The notes beneath the pieces were generated by a model, which was not told the DNA's origin, did no database searches, and saw only the letters and a program-made list of their open reading frames with translations. Shown here piece after piece: positions 32,518-43,841 of a DNA stretch of 64,000 bases (position 1 is the stretch's first letter; every line of letters starts with the position of its first letter). Source of the DNA: Chloroflexota bacterium (GTDB lineage Bacteria > Chloroflexota > Anaerolineae > UBA2200); contig JAUWJD010000013.1 of NCBI GenBank assembly GCA_030607875.1, forward strand, positions 1 through 64,000, given 5' to 3'. The position numbers and the translations under genes were made by a program.

Positions 32518-33330
32518 CTAGCCCAGCGCAACGTCGAGGATCATCATCACCGTGAAGCCGACCATCGCGCCCATGGTGGCCACGTCCGTGCTCGTGTCGC
32601 GCTGCGACTCGGGGATTAACTCCTCGACCACCACAAAGATCATTGCCCCGGCGGCAAAGGCCAGCGCGTAGGGCAGGATGGGCCGGGCCACCAGGACCGC
32701 TCCTGCGCCCAGCACTCCAGCGATGGGCTCAACGACTGCCGAAAGCTGCCCATACCAGAAGCTTCTCAAGGGTGACGTCCCCTCGCGGCGCAGCGGCATG
32801 GAGACAGCCATTCCCTCCGGAAAGTTCTGAATGCCGATGCCAATGGCCAGAGCAATGGCTCCAGCCAGGGTGGCCGAGGGCAGGCCAGCAGCCACCGCTC
32901 CGAAGGCCACGCCCACAGCCAAGCCCTCGGGAAAGTTGTGTAGAGTGATGGCCAGAATGAGCAGTGTTACCCGCCTCCACGCGGTGTGGATGCCCTCCGC
33001 TTCCTCCATCGGAGCACCGAGGTGCAGGTGCGGCAGCACCATATCGATGCCGCGCAGGAACACGCCGCCCAGCAGAAAGCCCACCGCCGCCGGCACCCAC
33101 GCCGGCACCGCCTGCCCTTTGGACATCTCGATGGCCGGGGCAAGCAGCGACCAGTAGCTGGCGGCGATCATCACCCCAGCGGCAAAGCCAAGCATGGCGT
33201 CCAGTGTCTTTCTGCTCACGTCGCGTGCGGTAAAGACCACCGCAGCACCCAGGGCGGTCAGCCCCCAGGTGAAGCACGTGGCCAGCAGGGCTTGCAGCAC
33301 AGGATGCATGTTTTGCAGAGCATCAACCAT
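32518..33330 (-). CDS. ZIP-family divalent metal transporter
   Basis: The product is 270 residues with eight predicted helices. Metal-binding helices contain HNFPEGLAVG and QNFPEGMAVS, the hallmark of ZupT/GufA-type ZIP proteins that import zinc, iron or manganese. The cytoplasmic loop between helices 3 and 4 has LPHLHLG with histidines. FVVVEELIPES is the conserved helix 7. Divergent or neighbouring regulators are not visible. The start is preceded on the minus strand by a weak purine stretch. Confidence 0.85.
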   Translation of the reverse strand: MVDALQNMHPVLQALLATCFTWGLTALGAAVVFTARDVSRKTLDAMLGFAAGVMIAASYWSLLAPAIEMSKGQAVPAWVPAAVGFLLGGVFLRGIDMVLPHLHLGAPMEEAEGIHTAWRRVTLLILAITLHNFPEGLAVGVAFGAVAAGLPSATLAGAIALAIGIGIQNFPEGMAVSMPLRREGTSPLRSFWYGQLSAVVEPIAGVLGAGAVLVARPILPYALAFAAGAMIFVVVEELIPESQRDTSTDVATMGAMVGFTVMMILDVALG

Positions 33331-33449
33331 GGTTTACCTCGTTCTATCCTGACGGTTCTCGGCCGTCGTCTCCAGGTACCCTGCTACTACCACATTCACC
33401 GCAGAGTTCTTCCTTCATGCCTCTGCGTGCTCTGCGGTAAAGAGTGTCC
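33331..33449. other. short spacer with a CACCGCAGAG palindrome
   Basis: ACCGCAGAG (about 33390) and CTCTGCGGT (about 33430) form an inverted repeat in the spacer between the ZIP gene start and the mutS stop. It belongs to the short-period palindromes seen throughout the window. Confidence 0.4.
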
Positions 33450-36032
<2,583 letters not shown>

Positions 36033-36073
36033 GTCGCTCTCTCCAGTCAGCTTGTGGTTTGTCAGACAAGGCA

Positions 36074-36102
36074 AGTATAGCCGACAAGCATGGCGCTGTC
36101 AA
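36074..36102 (-). promoter_or_regulatory. mutS promoter
   Basis: On the minus strand TTGACA (36102-36097), 17-bp spacer, TATACT (36079-36074), about 35 nt of leader. Confidence 0.75.
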
Positions 36103-36288
36103 AGAGCACCACACGGATACATGGATTGGATAGCCACACTACATGGATTTAGGGATGGCCTCTGCGTGGCAAGAGTGAGAGAGCCGAGTGCAGAAAGGTA
36201 ACGTGGGGACACCTGTTCCAAGTTGGCATGTGCGCGGCGCACCCGGTGCACTTTGGGTGACCGGGTGCGCCCTGGGAGGTCGAGCGTT
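36103..36288. repeat. spacer with short-period block and 12-bp stem
   Basis: CACACGGATACATGGATTGG (36110-36129) is another short-period block. GGCGCACCCGGT (36236-36247) and ACCGGGTGCGCC (36260-36271) form a perfect 12-bp stem upstream of the next promoter. No gene. Confidence 0.5.
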
Positions 36289-36317
36289 TTGACAAGCTCA
36301 TTCTTCGGGAGTAGAAT
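36289..36317 (+). promoter_or_regulatory. promoter of the IS-interrupted gene
   Basis: TTGACA (36289-36294), 17-bp spacer, TAGAAT (36312-36317), then a leader of about 160 nt. Confidence 0.65.
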
Positions 36318-36818
36318 TGGATTGCATGGGTGCGTTGGCTGTTTCTGTAGGGAGCAGCGATAGCGCATCTTGCTTTCCCGCCGTCTCCTCGGCCAGCTCT
36401 CGTATTGAATCAGTGGAAGCGCAACTGGCCTTACCTTGCCGACTTGATTGGGTGAGTGGATTGACCCCTCCCTGGAGGAGAAATGAAAGATAAAACGCCG
36501 TCCATTGAACAGTGGAAAGATCTGTACGATGCAGCAATAGAGTTTAAGCAAATCGAGTGTTGGGACTGGATGTGGGATTCTGACATATTTGGAGTGCAGA
36601 ATCCAGCCAGTGGCGAGATCGGTTACTGCTGCGTAATGGGCAGATTGGGTGAGTATTTTGCTTTGGCTCTTTATCTAGGCACTGCAGGGCTAGAAGGGTA
36701 TCGGAGGCTTGCAGCGGAAGAGCCTTTGCCATCTGATATGGATGCACTCCGACAGGAGTGTCTGATGGCCTCATTTGGAGGTAGGGAATTCTTGCAGAAG
36801 CAGGATTCTCAAGTGATC

Positions 36819-38598
36819 ACTCATGGTTCGCTCATTTTCAGGGCGGTTTTGAAGAATCGGTACAGAGTCTGGTGTAGATGTCCGGTGAGAAATCTAGCAA
36901 TGCCAGGATACGGAGTTGCAGCTTAGAGAGTGGAGTGAGATGACGGCGAGTTTGATGCAGCTCCTGAATGACCGTCAGAGTAATCTCCTGAAAGGCTTCC
37001 AGGAGGCGCTCTGCCGTGGGCCGGGTTGTGGCCCGCTTGGGATTCCCAGCGTACAGTCCGGCCAACTCGGCGTGTTCCGCTGCCAGGCGGCGGCGGGCCA
37101 CGAACTCCAGCAGCGTCAGTACCCGCAACCCAATGGACCGCAACCGCATCAACCCTGTGGCATGGTCGTCGCGCTGCAGATACATGGGTGTCAGAGACAA
37201 CGGTCTGCCTTTCAGCCGTCCAAAGGCTCGCGCAATGATGTACTCGCTGCGGTAGGCCAGCGCCGCGCGGGTCAGGGGGAGCAGCTCTGCTGGCTGGTTG
37301 GTGGCATATACCCGCCAACCCTTTTGACGCAGGACCGTTTCCACTGCTGCCTTGTCCACTTCGCTGGTCACCCGGACCTCTCGCTCCACTCGTACCGTTG
37401 CTGGCCGTCCCTGGTAGCGCCGTACTGTGCGTTCGTGTACCGTTTCCTGGTAGCTCAAGTGCAGCAATCCCTGAACCTTGTACCGCTCCAGGATCGCTTC
37501 TGCCGCCTGGCGCAGGGGCTCTGCTTCTTGCCCTTCCGCCGTTCGTTGAGGGCTGCCAGCGCTGCCTGAGCCTTCGCCAACCGCTTCCGCAAGCCCCGTT
37601 CAGCAGTCCGGGCCTGCTTGTGAGAGCGTATCACCAGACGCCGTTCTGTCCAGGTGACGGTCTTCCCCTCTACCACCGCTGTCAATGTCTCCTCTCGTTC
37701 GTAGGCCTCAGCAATGAGTTCCCGTTCGCCCTTCTTCTCCCGGTAGATGGGGCTCAATGCCTGTTCTCCTGTCCAGATCGGGCTCAGGTAGGCCTTCAGC
37801 TTCTGCGGAGGCAGCTGGGTCTCGGACAATGGGCACAGGTAGAAGTCCCCTCCGGCCTGCACAAAGGCGCGCGTCTGCCGAGCCGCCATCTTGCAGTCTC
37901 CGACGTACAGCAACCCTCGACGTCCAAGGCTCTCCCGCACCCGCGTGATGGCTGGAATGTACAAGGGGTCATCGGCCCGATTCCCGGACAGCACATCGGT
38001 GACCAAAGGCATACCCAGAGGGTCCAGGGCCGCCAGCATAACCTTCACTTGCCGCAGGTCAGGCCGCCGATCCTTACTGTAACCCAACTGGAACAAGCCG
38101 TCAGCAGTCACGCGCCAGTAGCCGCTGGCAGTCGTGCTGTCCAGCCGTACCCGCTCCGTGCTCAGGTCGTACACCCGCAGCAGACGCCGGTTCAGCCCAT
38201 CCTCGAAACAATCCCATCGCCTGTCATCACTCAAGGCGCGCAGCACATCCCCCAGCCGGTCATCGGTAAAGTCCAGGACGCGTACCGCCTGTCGGGTGCA
38301 ACCGCACAGCGTGTCCAGCCGTTTCTCCGCCCAGGGACGAACGTGGTTCAGCCGATGGTCGCCACGGGACAGAATGTGGGTCAGCCAGACCATGGCCACC
38401 CATCCTGGGCTGAGACCTTGCCAATTGCCGTGGGTTGGAAAGTGCTCGTCCAGCAAGGGTTGTACGCCCATGCGCTCCTGTTGAGCCAGCAGCAGAGGAG
38501 CATCATCAACGCGTTCACTGATCACGGTAAGCGTCTCGGTCATACCGAGAGCTTACCTCAATTCTCCAAACTCGTCCAGATTCGAGCGAACCATGAGT
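36819..38598 (-). mobile_element. insertion sequence, IS1634-like (IS4 superfamily)
   Basis: Perfect 15-bp terminal inverted repeats: ACTCATGGTTCGCTC (36819-36833) and its complement (38584-38598). The flanks repeat GATC (36815-36818 and 38599-38602); because GTGATCAC is itself palindromic the duplication may be 4 to 6 bp. Length 1780 bp, with one transposase gene on the minus strand, broken by a frameshift. Confidence 0.88.
36838..38543 (-). pseudogene. IS1634-like transposase, frameshifted
   Basis: The first part (38543 to about 37500) carries the DDE-type core: VRLDSTTASGYW with the first Asp, LYVGDCKMAARQTR with the second, and the ERELIAEAYERE region for the Glu. Near 37510 the frame breaks after LNERRKGKKQ; the homologous continuation (EAEPLRQAAEAILERYKVQG, then SYQETVHERTVRRYQG) is in the -1 frame and runs to the stop at 36838. 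No A-rich slippery heptamer is seen at the junction, so it is more likely a one-base mutation than programmed frameshifting. The element may be immobile. Confidence 0.8.
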
Positions 38599-39326
38599 GA
38601 TCAAGACGCTGGGTCTGAAATTCAGAGGTCGCCATGCATGGCCGTTGTTCAGGAGCTATCGTCCTGGTTATCAGCCCTGGTATTTAACGAGTGAAGAGGC
38701 GAGATACCTGACGCTGGCTTTGCACCAGGCAATTGATGTCGCTCTGCGCTTCCAGGATGATCCAGACATGCTTACTCCACCTGTAGAGAATCAGTATCTG
38801 GTTCGAGTGCCTGAGAAAAGCAAAGGTGGTCTACACTGGAAGGATGAGTGGTTGGAACCGCGTCCCTTGGAAAGAGCGGAGATTGTTCCGGAACCCGTTG
38901 ATGCTAATCGTTTGCAGCGAATCAATAAGACGATGCCCCAACGCCGAGGAGTTTGGGAGTTCGATTTCTTCTATTCCCCCATGGCAGGGGGAGATAGGGG
39001 AGAAAGGCCTTACTATCCCTATGTGATCTTTTGTGTGGAGCAGGACTCTGGTTTCATATTGGCCTGTGACTTGGCTGAAGCTGGGGAGCCGGTATCTGGG
39101 TTTGCAGAGAACCTCCTAAGATTAGCAGAGCGCGCAAAGTTCCTGCCCCAAGAGATATGGGTCAGGAGAGAAGAGGCCTACAAGCTGCTCGAGCCCATTG
39201 CTCCCAGGCTGGAGATCGAATTGAGAAATGTCAAAAGGCTCACGGCATTGGAGCAAGCCCAAGCTGGCATGTTCCAGTTTCTCATGAGGTGAGAGAATCC
39301 CTGGCTCCCCATCAGGAGGTGACTAG

Positions 39327-39950
39327 ATGGTAGAAGAATACTCAGACCAAGAACTGGATGAAATCCTGGACAAGGTTCACAAGTGGGGTGTGGCCTTCTC
39401 GAATAGCAAGTACTATCAGCAATTGACCGAAGAGCAGCAATGGGAATCGGAAGGCGTCATTATGTTCTTTGCCGAATACATGTATTCCTACCCTGGATTG
39501 CCGCCTGAAGCATGGAATGCGGTGGGGCTTGACGAATGTTGTCTGGACATATTGCCCGGAAAGGTCAGCGCGGGCCAAAGTTTTTTCAAGGCAACTGCTC
39601 CGGTACTGTCGGCGTTCTTTACCTTCCTGGCGGAAAGGCGCCTGCTGAGAAGGGCTGCAGCACTTGCCAAAAAAGTTGCCCGGATTGACAAGCAAATTGT
39701 CAGAGCAGCGTCCGATCCGAGGAGGTGGGGAATGGCGAAATCCCTTGTCATGGCTGCCATGGATGCTGGCGTTGACGTGACAGATGAAGAGGAGATGGCT
39801 GCATTCACGGCGTCTCTCAACCTGCAACGAGCTCTCGGCTTGCCAGCGCAGACCAACATCGAGCCTGCCCCCAAGATAGGCAGGAATGACCCCTGTCCCT
39901 GCGGCAGCGGCAAGAAGTATAAGCACTGCTGCGGACGACGTGATCGTTAG
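39327..39950 (+). CDS. SEC-C motif protein
   Basis: The product is 207 residues. The C-terminal SEC-C zinc motif is [18 protein letters not shown], which binds zinc and in SecA contacts SecB or the ribosome. The N-terminal 170 residues are helical, without known domain ([39 protein letters not shown]). AGGAGGTGACTAG precedes the ATG. It lies 34 bp behind the IS-split gene and probably formed an operon with it. Confidence 0.75.
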   Translation: MVEEYSDQELDEILDKVHKWGVAFSNSKYYQQLTEEQQWESEGVIMFFAEYMYSYPGLPPEAWNAVGLDECCLDILPGKVSAGQSFFKATAPVLSAFFTFLAERRLLRRAAALAKKVARIDKQIVRAASDPRRWGMAKSLVMAAMDAGVDVTDEEEMAAFTASLNLQRALGLPAQTNIEPAPKIGRNDPCPCGSGKKYKHCCGRRDR

Positions 39951-40002
39951 AGCGTGTCTGAGCGATGGTAGCCGTGGCACTGCTATGCAAAGGCCGCTTC
40001 TA

Positions 40003-40071
40003 ATCCACAGATTACGCAGATTGCACGGGTTGGGGAACTAGGAATCGGCGGAGTCTGTGTAATCTGCGGAT
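40003..40071. repeat. inverted repeat of the ACAGATTAC type
   Basis: ATCCACAGATTACGCAGATT (40003-40022) and the complement of AGTCTGTGTAATCTGCGGAT (40052-40071) match at 17 of 20 positions. Its right arm encodes the last residues of the aldo/keto reductase fragment, so the repeat landed in the gene end. Confidence 0.6.
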
Positions 40072-40271
40072 AGATCGTACCTGGCCTTCTCCCGCCGGTA
40101 GAGGGCGATGGACTTCTCCATCATCTCCAGGATCGGCAGCCCATACGGGCACTTTTCCTCACATTCGCCGCGTTTCTCACAGTCTGCGGCTGCCTTGTCC
40201 ACCAGCTCCACCAGGAAGTGGACAAAGCCGCGCAGCAGCCCGCGGTGTTGGCATTCATCGGCAAAGTACAT
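40038..40271 (-). pseudogene. C-terminal fragment of a 4Fe-4S aldo/keto reductase
   Basis: Seventy-seven codons. CEKRGECEEKCPYGLPI is the ferredoxin-like tail of ferredoxin-type aldo/keto reductases; FVHFLVELVDKAAADC precedes it as in full-length proteins. The catalytic barrel (about 250-300 residues) is missing upstream, and the last residues come from an inverted repeat. A remnant, not a working gene. Confidence 0.65.
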
Positions 40272-40354
40272 CAGTCGTCAAATGAAAGACATCCGCTCCG
40301 GATATGAGATGCGGACGTCTTCTACATTCGCAGAGGATGTGAGTGCTCAGCCGC

Positions 40355-40561
40355 CTATGCCGACACTGCGAACTCCACAGGCAACAGTCTCTCCAGGTTC
40401 AGGTGCCTTGAAGCGTCCACAATCTCAATACCCACAATTCCGCCATCTGCTCCGATGTCCAATACGATGTCCTCAGCGACGCGCCTGTTAACCACATCTT
40501 GCTCTCGATCATCGAACTGTATCTCAAGCAGGTCGATCTGGCTATCATAAACGATACGTAT
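40355..40561 (-). CDS. DUF2283 protein without a standard start codon
   Basis: The frame reads IRIVYDSQIDLLEIQF, then VAEDIVLDIGADGG and IVGIEIVDASRHL, a typical small DUF2283 protein (68 residues). Family members begin M(K/R)IVYDS; here the equivalent codon is ATA (40561-40559), with GAGGA placed 5 nt before it. Either ATA is used, or an upstream ATG at about 40619 adds 19 residues, or the gene is dead. DUF2283 proteins are often small antitoxin-like or orphan proteins; no toxin is seen beside it. Confidence 0.55.
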   Translation of the reverse strand: MRIVYDSQIDLLEIQFDDREQDVVNRRVAEDIVLDIGADGGIVGIEIVDASRHLNLERLLPVEFAVSA

Positions 40562-40778
40562 CCTCTTCCTCGTGTGCCTCTGTGATTTGAGCGCGAGAGC
40601 ACCAAGGCGAGCATAGCACATGTTGCAGGGTCTGACAAAGCGCAGCACAGCTAGCGACGTTGTGCTGCTCGTGAGCGCAAACTTCAGTGGCTTGCAGCGT
40701 GCTGAGCCAAATCCTACACAGATCAGGATCATCTTTGTGTCTTTGTGGTTTGGCCCTACCCCTGCGCTCGGAGACATG

Positions 40779-40787
40779 TGGTATAAT
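40779..40787 (+). promoter_or_regulatory. extended -10 promoter of hydroxyacid dehydrogenase gene
   Basis: TGGTATAAT (40779-40787). No clear -35. The ATG at 40822 follows GGAGGACAC. Confidence 0.55.
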
Positions 40788-40821
40788 GCACGCGACATCG
40801 CAGAGCAAACGGAGGACACAC

Positions 40822-41718
40822 ATGGCGAAAGAGAAGATCGGCTTCATCGGCCTGGGAATCATGGGCCGGCCAATGGCCACGCACCTGCTGCGTGGCGGGC
40901 ATCCGATGGTAGTGTACAATCGCACACCGTCGAAGGTGGAGCCCCTGGTGGCGCTTGGGGCGGAGGCGGGCAGGAACTGCACCGACGTGGCGGAGAGGAG
41001 TGAGGTGGTTATCTCCATGGTGGGCGATTCGCCGGATGTGGAGTGCGTCTACCTGGGCGACGAAGGGGTGCTGGTGGGTGCTAGGCCGGGCACGCTGCTG
41101 ATCGACATGTCCACCATCTCGCCGGTGGTTGCAGTGAAGGTGGCCACGGCAGCGGCGGGAAACGGCTGCCCGATGCTGGATGCCCCGGTCTCGGGTGGTG
41201 ACGTGGGGGCGAAGAACGCCACCCTGTCCATCATGGTCGGCGGTGAGCCGCACGTTTTCGAGCGGGCCAGGCCCATCTTCGAGTTGCTAGGCACTCCAGT
41301 CCTGTGCGGTCCATCCGGCGCCGGACAGACGGTCAAGGCCTGCAATCAGATTCAGGTGGCGCTCAATTTCATCGGTATGGCCGAGGCGCTGGTCCTGGGC
41401 GCCAAGGCCGGGGTCGATCCGGGCATCGTGGTCAAGGTGCTCAGCGCGGGATACGCGCAGTCGAAGGTGATGGACGTGCGCGGCACGAGGATTATCCAGG
41501 GCGATTTTGAACCTGGCTTCCGCAGCCGCTTCCACTACAAGGACCTGAACATCATCCGCGAGGCGGCACGGGCTTTCCAATGCAGCCTGCCAGCATCCGC
41601 TCTGGCCCACGAGCTGTTCAGCGCCATGTTGGCCAACGGCTGGGGCGACCTGGACCATTCGGCGGTGATCAAGGTCATCGAGTCGCTGTCGAACGTGGAG
41701 GCTCGTTTCGGGGAGTGA
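40822..41718 (+). CDS. 3-hydroxyisobutyrate-dehydrogenase-type oxidoreductase
   Basis: The product is 298 residues. It oxidises a beta-hydroxyacid or reduces tartronate semialdehyde with NAD(P). Nucleotide-binding motif IGFIGLGIMGRPMATHL (6-22) with VVYNRTPSK behind, suggesting NADP use through the Asn-Arg-Thr end. Substrate motif DAPVSGGDVGAKNATL and the catalytic lysine in QTVKACNQIQ (about 172) are present. Substrate may be 3-hydroxyisobutyrate, glycerate/tartronate semialdehyde or a similar acid. nadE follows 41 bp downstream, so the two may be co-transcribed. Confidence 0.85.
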   Translation: MAKEKIGFIGLGIMGRPMATHLLRGGHPMVVYNRTPSKVEPLVALGAEAGRNCTDVAERSEVVISMVGDSPDVECVYLGDEGVLVGARPGTLLIDMSTISPVVAVKVATAAAGNGCPMLDAPVSGGDVGAKNATLSIMVGGEPHVFERARPIFELLGTPVLCGPSGAGQTVKACNQIQVALNFIGMAEALVLGAKAGVDPGIVVKVLSAGYAQSKVMDVRGTRIIQGDFEPGFRSRFHYKDLNIIREAARAFQCSLPASALAHELFSAMLANGWGDLDHSAVIKVIESLSNVEARFGE

Positions 41719-41759
41719 CGGGTGACGGGGAGCCTGTTGTAGGGAGAGGGACTGTCATA

Positions 41760-42773
41760 GTGGGCGGCCGATCTACACAGCAAGGGCAAGGGAACAGCGC
41801 GCTTGAGCAGACGGATATGTGGGCTGGGCTGCAGATCGATGCGGCAATCGTGGCACGGCAGATCGAGGCGTTCGTGTGTTGCGAGGTCAGGCGTCTGGGC
41901 AAACGCGGTGTGGTCATCGGCCTCAGCGGCGGGTTGGATTCCAGCACCTGCGCCTACCTCTGTGTCCGCGCCCTGGGCGTGAAGCGCGTGCACGGCCTCA
42001 TCCTGCCCGAACGAGACAGCTATGCACGCAACATGGAGCATGCGCGCCTGGTTGCGGAACGCCTCGGCGTGCGTGTCGAAGAGCGTGACATAACTCCTGT
42101 ACTGCGCCAGGTCGGCATCTACGAGTCGGTACCCGCCAGCGTGGCGGGCAACCGGGGCTTGCTGGAGACAGGCATTCGCTGGCTCGTGCGGCTGACCCGC
42201 CGCACTTCTGCCTACAGTTGGGCCATGGGCCTCTACTACAACCAGAACCCAGGCTTGCTCGGGCGGCTGGTGCGGCGCTTTTTCCCCAGGGTGGTCGGTT
42301 CGATCTTCACCTTCGCTCTGACCAAGCCGCGCGTGCGCATGGTGATGCTCTACCACGCCGCGGCGAGGCACAACGCCCTGGTGGTGGGCACACTGGATCG
42401 CACCGAGTGGACCACGGGCTTCTACGAGCCGCATGGCGATGGCGCGTCAGATATCCAGTTGCTGGTTCACCTCTACAAGACCCAGATTCGTGAACTGGCT
42501 TGCTATCTGGGCGTGCCCCAGGAGATCATCAACAAGCCCTCGTCGGGCGATCTGGCGGCTGGCTTGCCCAACGAAGCGCTGCTCGGCCTCAGCTACGAGC
42601 AACTGGACTGCGTGCTGTATGGCTTGAACCATGGCATTTCTGAGCGAGCGATTATGGGCCGGGCAGGAGTTGCGCGTCGTGCCCTGCGCGACATTCGCCA
42701 GGCCATGGCCGTGTCCGACCTGCGGCGGTCGCTGCCCATGCGTCTGCCGGATGCGGATGCCCGTCTACAGTGA
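41760..42773 (+). CDS. nadE: NAD synthetase (ammonia-dependent type)
   Basis: The product is about 337 residues from GTG 41760 (AGGGAGAGGG upstream); ATG 41817 would give 318. It amidates deamido-NAD with ATP. The PP-loop GLSGGLDSST (54-63) activates the substrate by adenylation. GTLDRTEWTTGFYEPHGDGA and the loop NKPSSGDLAAGLPNE match NadE. It is longer than the usual 250-275 residues by an inserted segment after the PP-loop (VSIYES-type region with YSWAMGLYYNQNPGLLG), which could alter regulation. No glutaminase domain. Confidence 0.8.
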   Translation: MGGRSTQQGQGNSALEQTDMWAGLQIDAAIVARQIEAFVCCEVRRLGKRGVVIGLSGGLDSSTCAYLCVRALGVKRVHGLILPERDSYARNMEHARLVAERLGVRVEERDITPVLRQVGIYESVPASVAGNRGLLETGIRWLVRLTRRTSAYSWAMGLYYNQNPGLLGRLVRRFFPRVVGSIFTFALTKPRVRMVMLYHAAARHNALVVGTLDRTEWTTGFYEPHGDGASDIQLLVHLYKTQIRELACYLGVPQEIINKPSSGDLAAGLPNEALLGLSYEQLDCVLYGLNHGISERAIMGRAGVARRALRDIRQAMAVSDLRRSLPMRLPDADARLQ

Positions 42774-42962
42774 CTGGCCGCATGGAAGCGCGGAGCCTAC
42801 GGAGAACCCTTGACAGTGGCTGAGATCGTCACTGAGCGGGTGGTCTGGCAGCAGATGCGTTCCGCCAAGCGGACAAACCTCGTCGGTGCGAGGCGAACGG
42901 CGGGTGATGGGCGCGGCCCGTGTCCGATTGTCCGTTTCGGCAAAGCCCATCCGTTGACCACT
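42774..42962. other. spacer between nadE and TIR remnant
   Basis: About 190 bp with no gene. It leads into a promoter-like pair just upstream of the TIR remnant. Confidence 0.3.
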
Positions 42963-42991
42963 TCGACAACCCTACACGCACGTGCTACGAT
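42963..42991 (+). promoter_or_regulatory. promoter-like pair before the TIR remnant
   Basis: TCGACA (42963-42968), 17-bp spacer, TACGAT (42986-42991), with TG upstream of the -10. Confidence 0.35.
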
Positions 42992-43059
42992 TGTGACATA
43001 ACGACAGCGCAGGCCGCGTTCTCTACGCGGCGTTCCGTATTGGCTGCAGAGGTGGGCCA

Positions 43060-43282
43060 TGGCGCAGGCAAAGCCGCTGTACGAGCACGACATCCTTATC
43101 AGCCACAGCCAGCGCGACGAGGACTGGGTGCACAACCGGCTCCAGCTGCGTCGGCCGGCGCAAGTTGGGCGTGTGCGTCGACACGGAGTGCTTTCGCCGG
43201 GGGCTGTGAGATTCTCAACGAGATGACACACGTGGTGTCCACCAGCGAGTCCGCCATCTTGCAGGCAGACACTGGGGAATAG
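43060..43282 (+). pseudogene. remnant of a TIR-domain gene
   Basis: The ATG frame reads YEHDILISHSQRDEDWVHNR, the first strand and helix of a TIR domain. It then shifts frame: the continuation KLGVCVDTECFRRG is in another frame and is followed by a stop, after which EILNEMTHVVSTSESAIL restores the pattern up to a TAG. These are the usual beta-A, beta-B and alpha segments of TIR domains in multidomain NTPase proteins. At least one frameshift and one stop make it non-functional; anything downstream of the TIR domain is lost. Confidence 0.6.
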
Positions 43283-43638
43283 AGACAGGCCAGCCTCATG
43301 AGCGAAGTTGGCCTGTCTGCAGTATGGGCGCTGCTGCCGTCCTCATCCGCTGCTGGCCCCGCTCAGGCCACCCTCGCCGGCCGAGCGTAACAGAAGGCAC
43401 GATTCCCTCTGGTGGCATGGCCAGCGGAAACCGCACCGACTGCAACCCCAGGACGCGCTTGGCTTGGTGCGTGCATATCGACTTCAGGACGAACCTTCCC
43501 GGACGCTCAAGACATTCACGCCAGTCAAGATCGCCTCCTAGAGCGCCACAGTGATCGCGTAGCGCTTGTTCAGGCTTCTGACAAAGCTGGCCGTCGGAGA
43601 CTGTGGTCAAACTGAAGCACATCGCATTGATTCAAAAT
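43283..43638. other. 355-bp intergenic stretch
   Basis: Nothing convincing. It may contain the decayed rest of the TIR gene, but no domain is recognisable in any frame. Confidence 0.35.
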
Positions 43639-43667
43639 TTGACAAGTAGAAAGATTTGTGATAGAAT
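43639..43667 (+). promoter_or_regulatory. promoter of deoR gene and possibly of the sugar locus
   Basis: TTGACA (43639-43644), 17-bp spacer, TAGAAT (43662-43667). About 170 nt of leader follow, starting with TCGAAATATATCGA (43684-43697), an inverted repeat with TCGA arms that may be the DeoR operator. Confidence 0.65.
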
Positions 43668-43841
43668 GAAACAGTAAGCAATCGAAATATATCGAATCAT
43701 TCCGAACATTCCCGTCCGCATTTGTTGGGAAGCGCCTGCCCGCTGTTCTTTGGCCTCGGGTATCTGCACAGCGGACGAACTCGGGTCGGCAAGCAGGAAG
43801 TCATATGAGTCAACGCGAGGCACGCCGTCGAAAGGAGCTAC

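Larger units (their letters stand above)
36483..39292 (+). pseudogene. hypothetical gene split by an insertion sequence
   Basis: The 5' part (36483-36818, MKDKTPSIEQWKDLYDAA to SQVI) and the 3' part (38603-39292, from KTLGLKFRGRHAWP) join in frame when the 1780-bp IS and one copy of its target GATC are removed, giving 341 codons. The N-terminal part resembles DUF7309 and the C-terminal part DUF6930, from memory; such proteins often stand next to SEC-C motif proteins, as here. The intact protein would be soluble. In the present state only 112 codons plus some IS-derived residues can be made from the native start. Confidence 0.75.

Noticed and set aside
43283-43638. a further gene downstream of the TIR remnant
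   Set aside because: All frames are broken or lack start signals; no domain was recognised.
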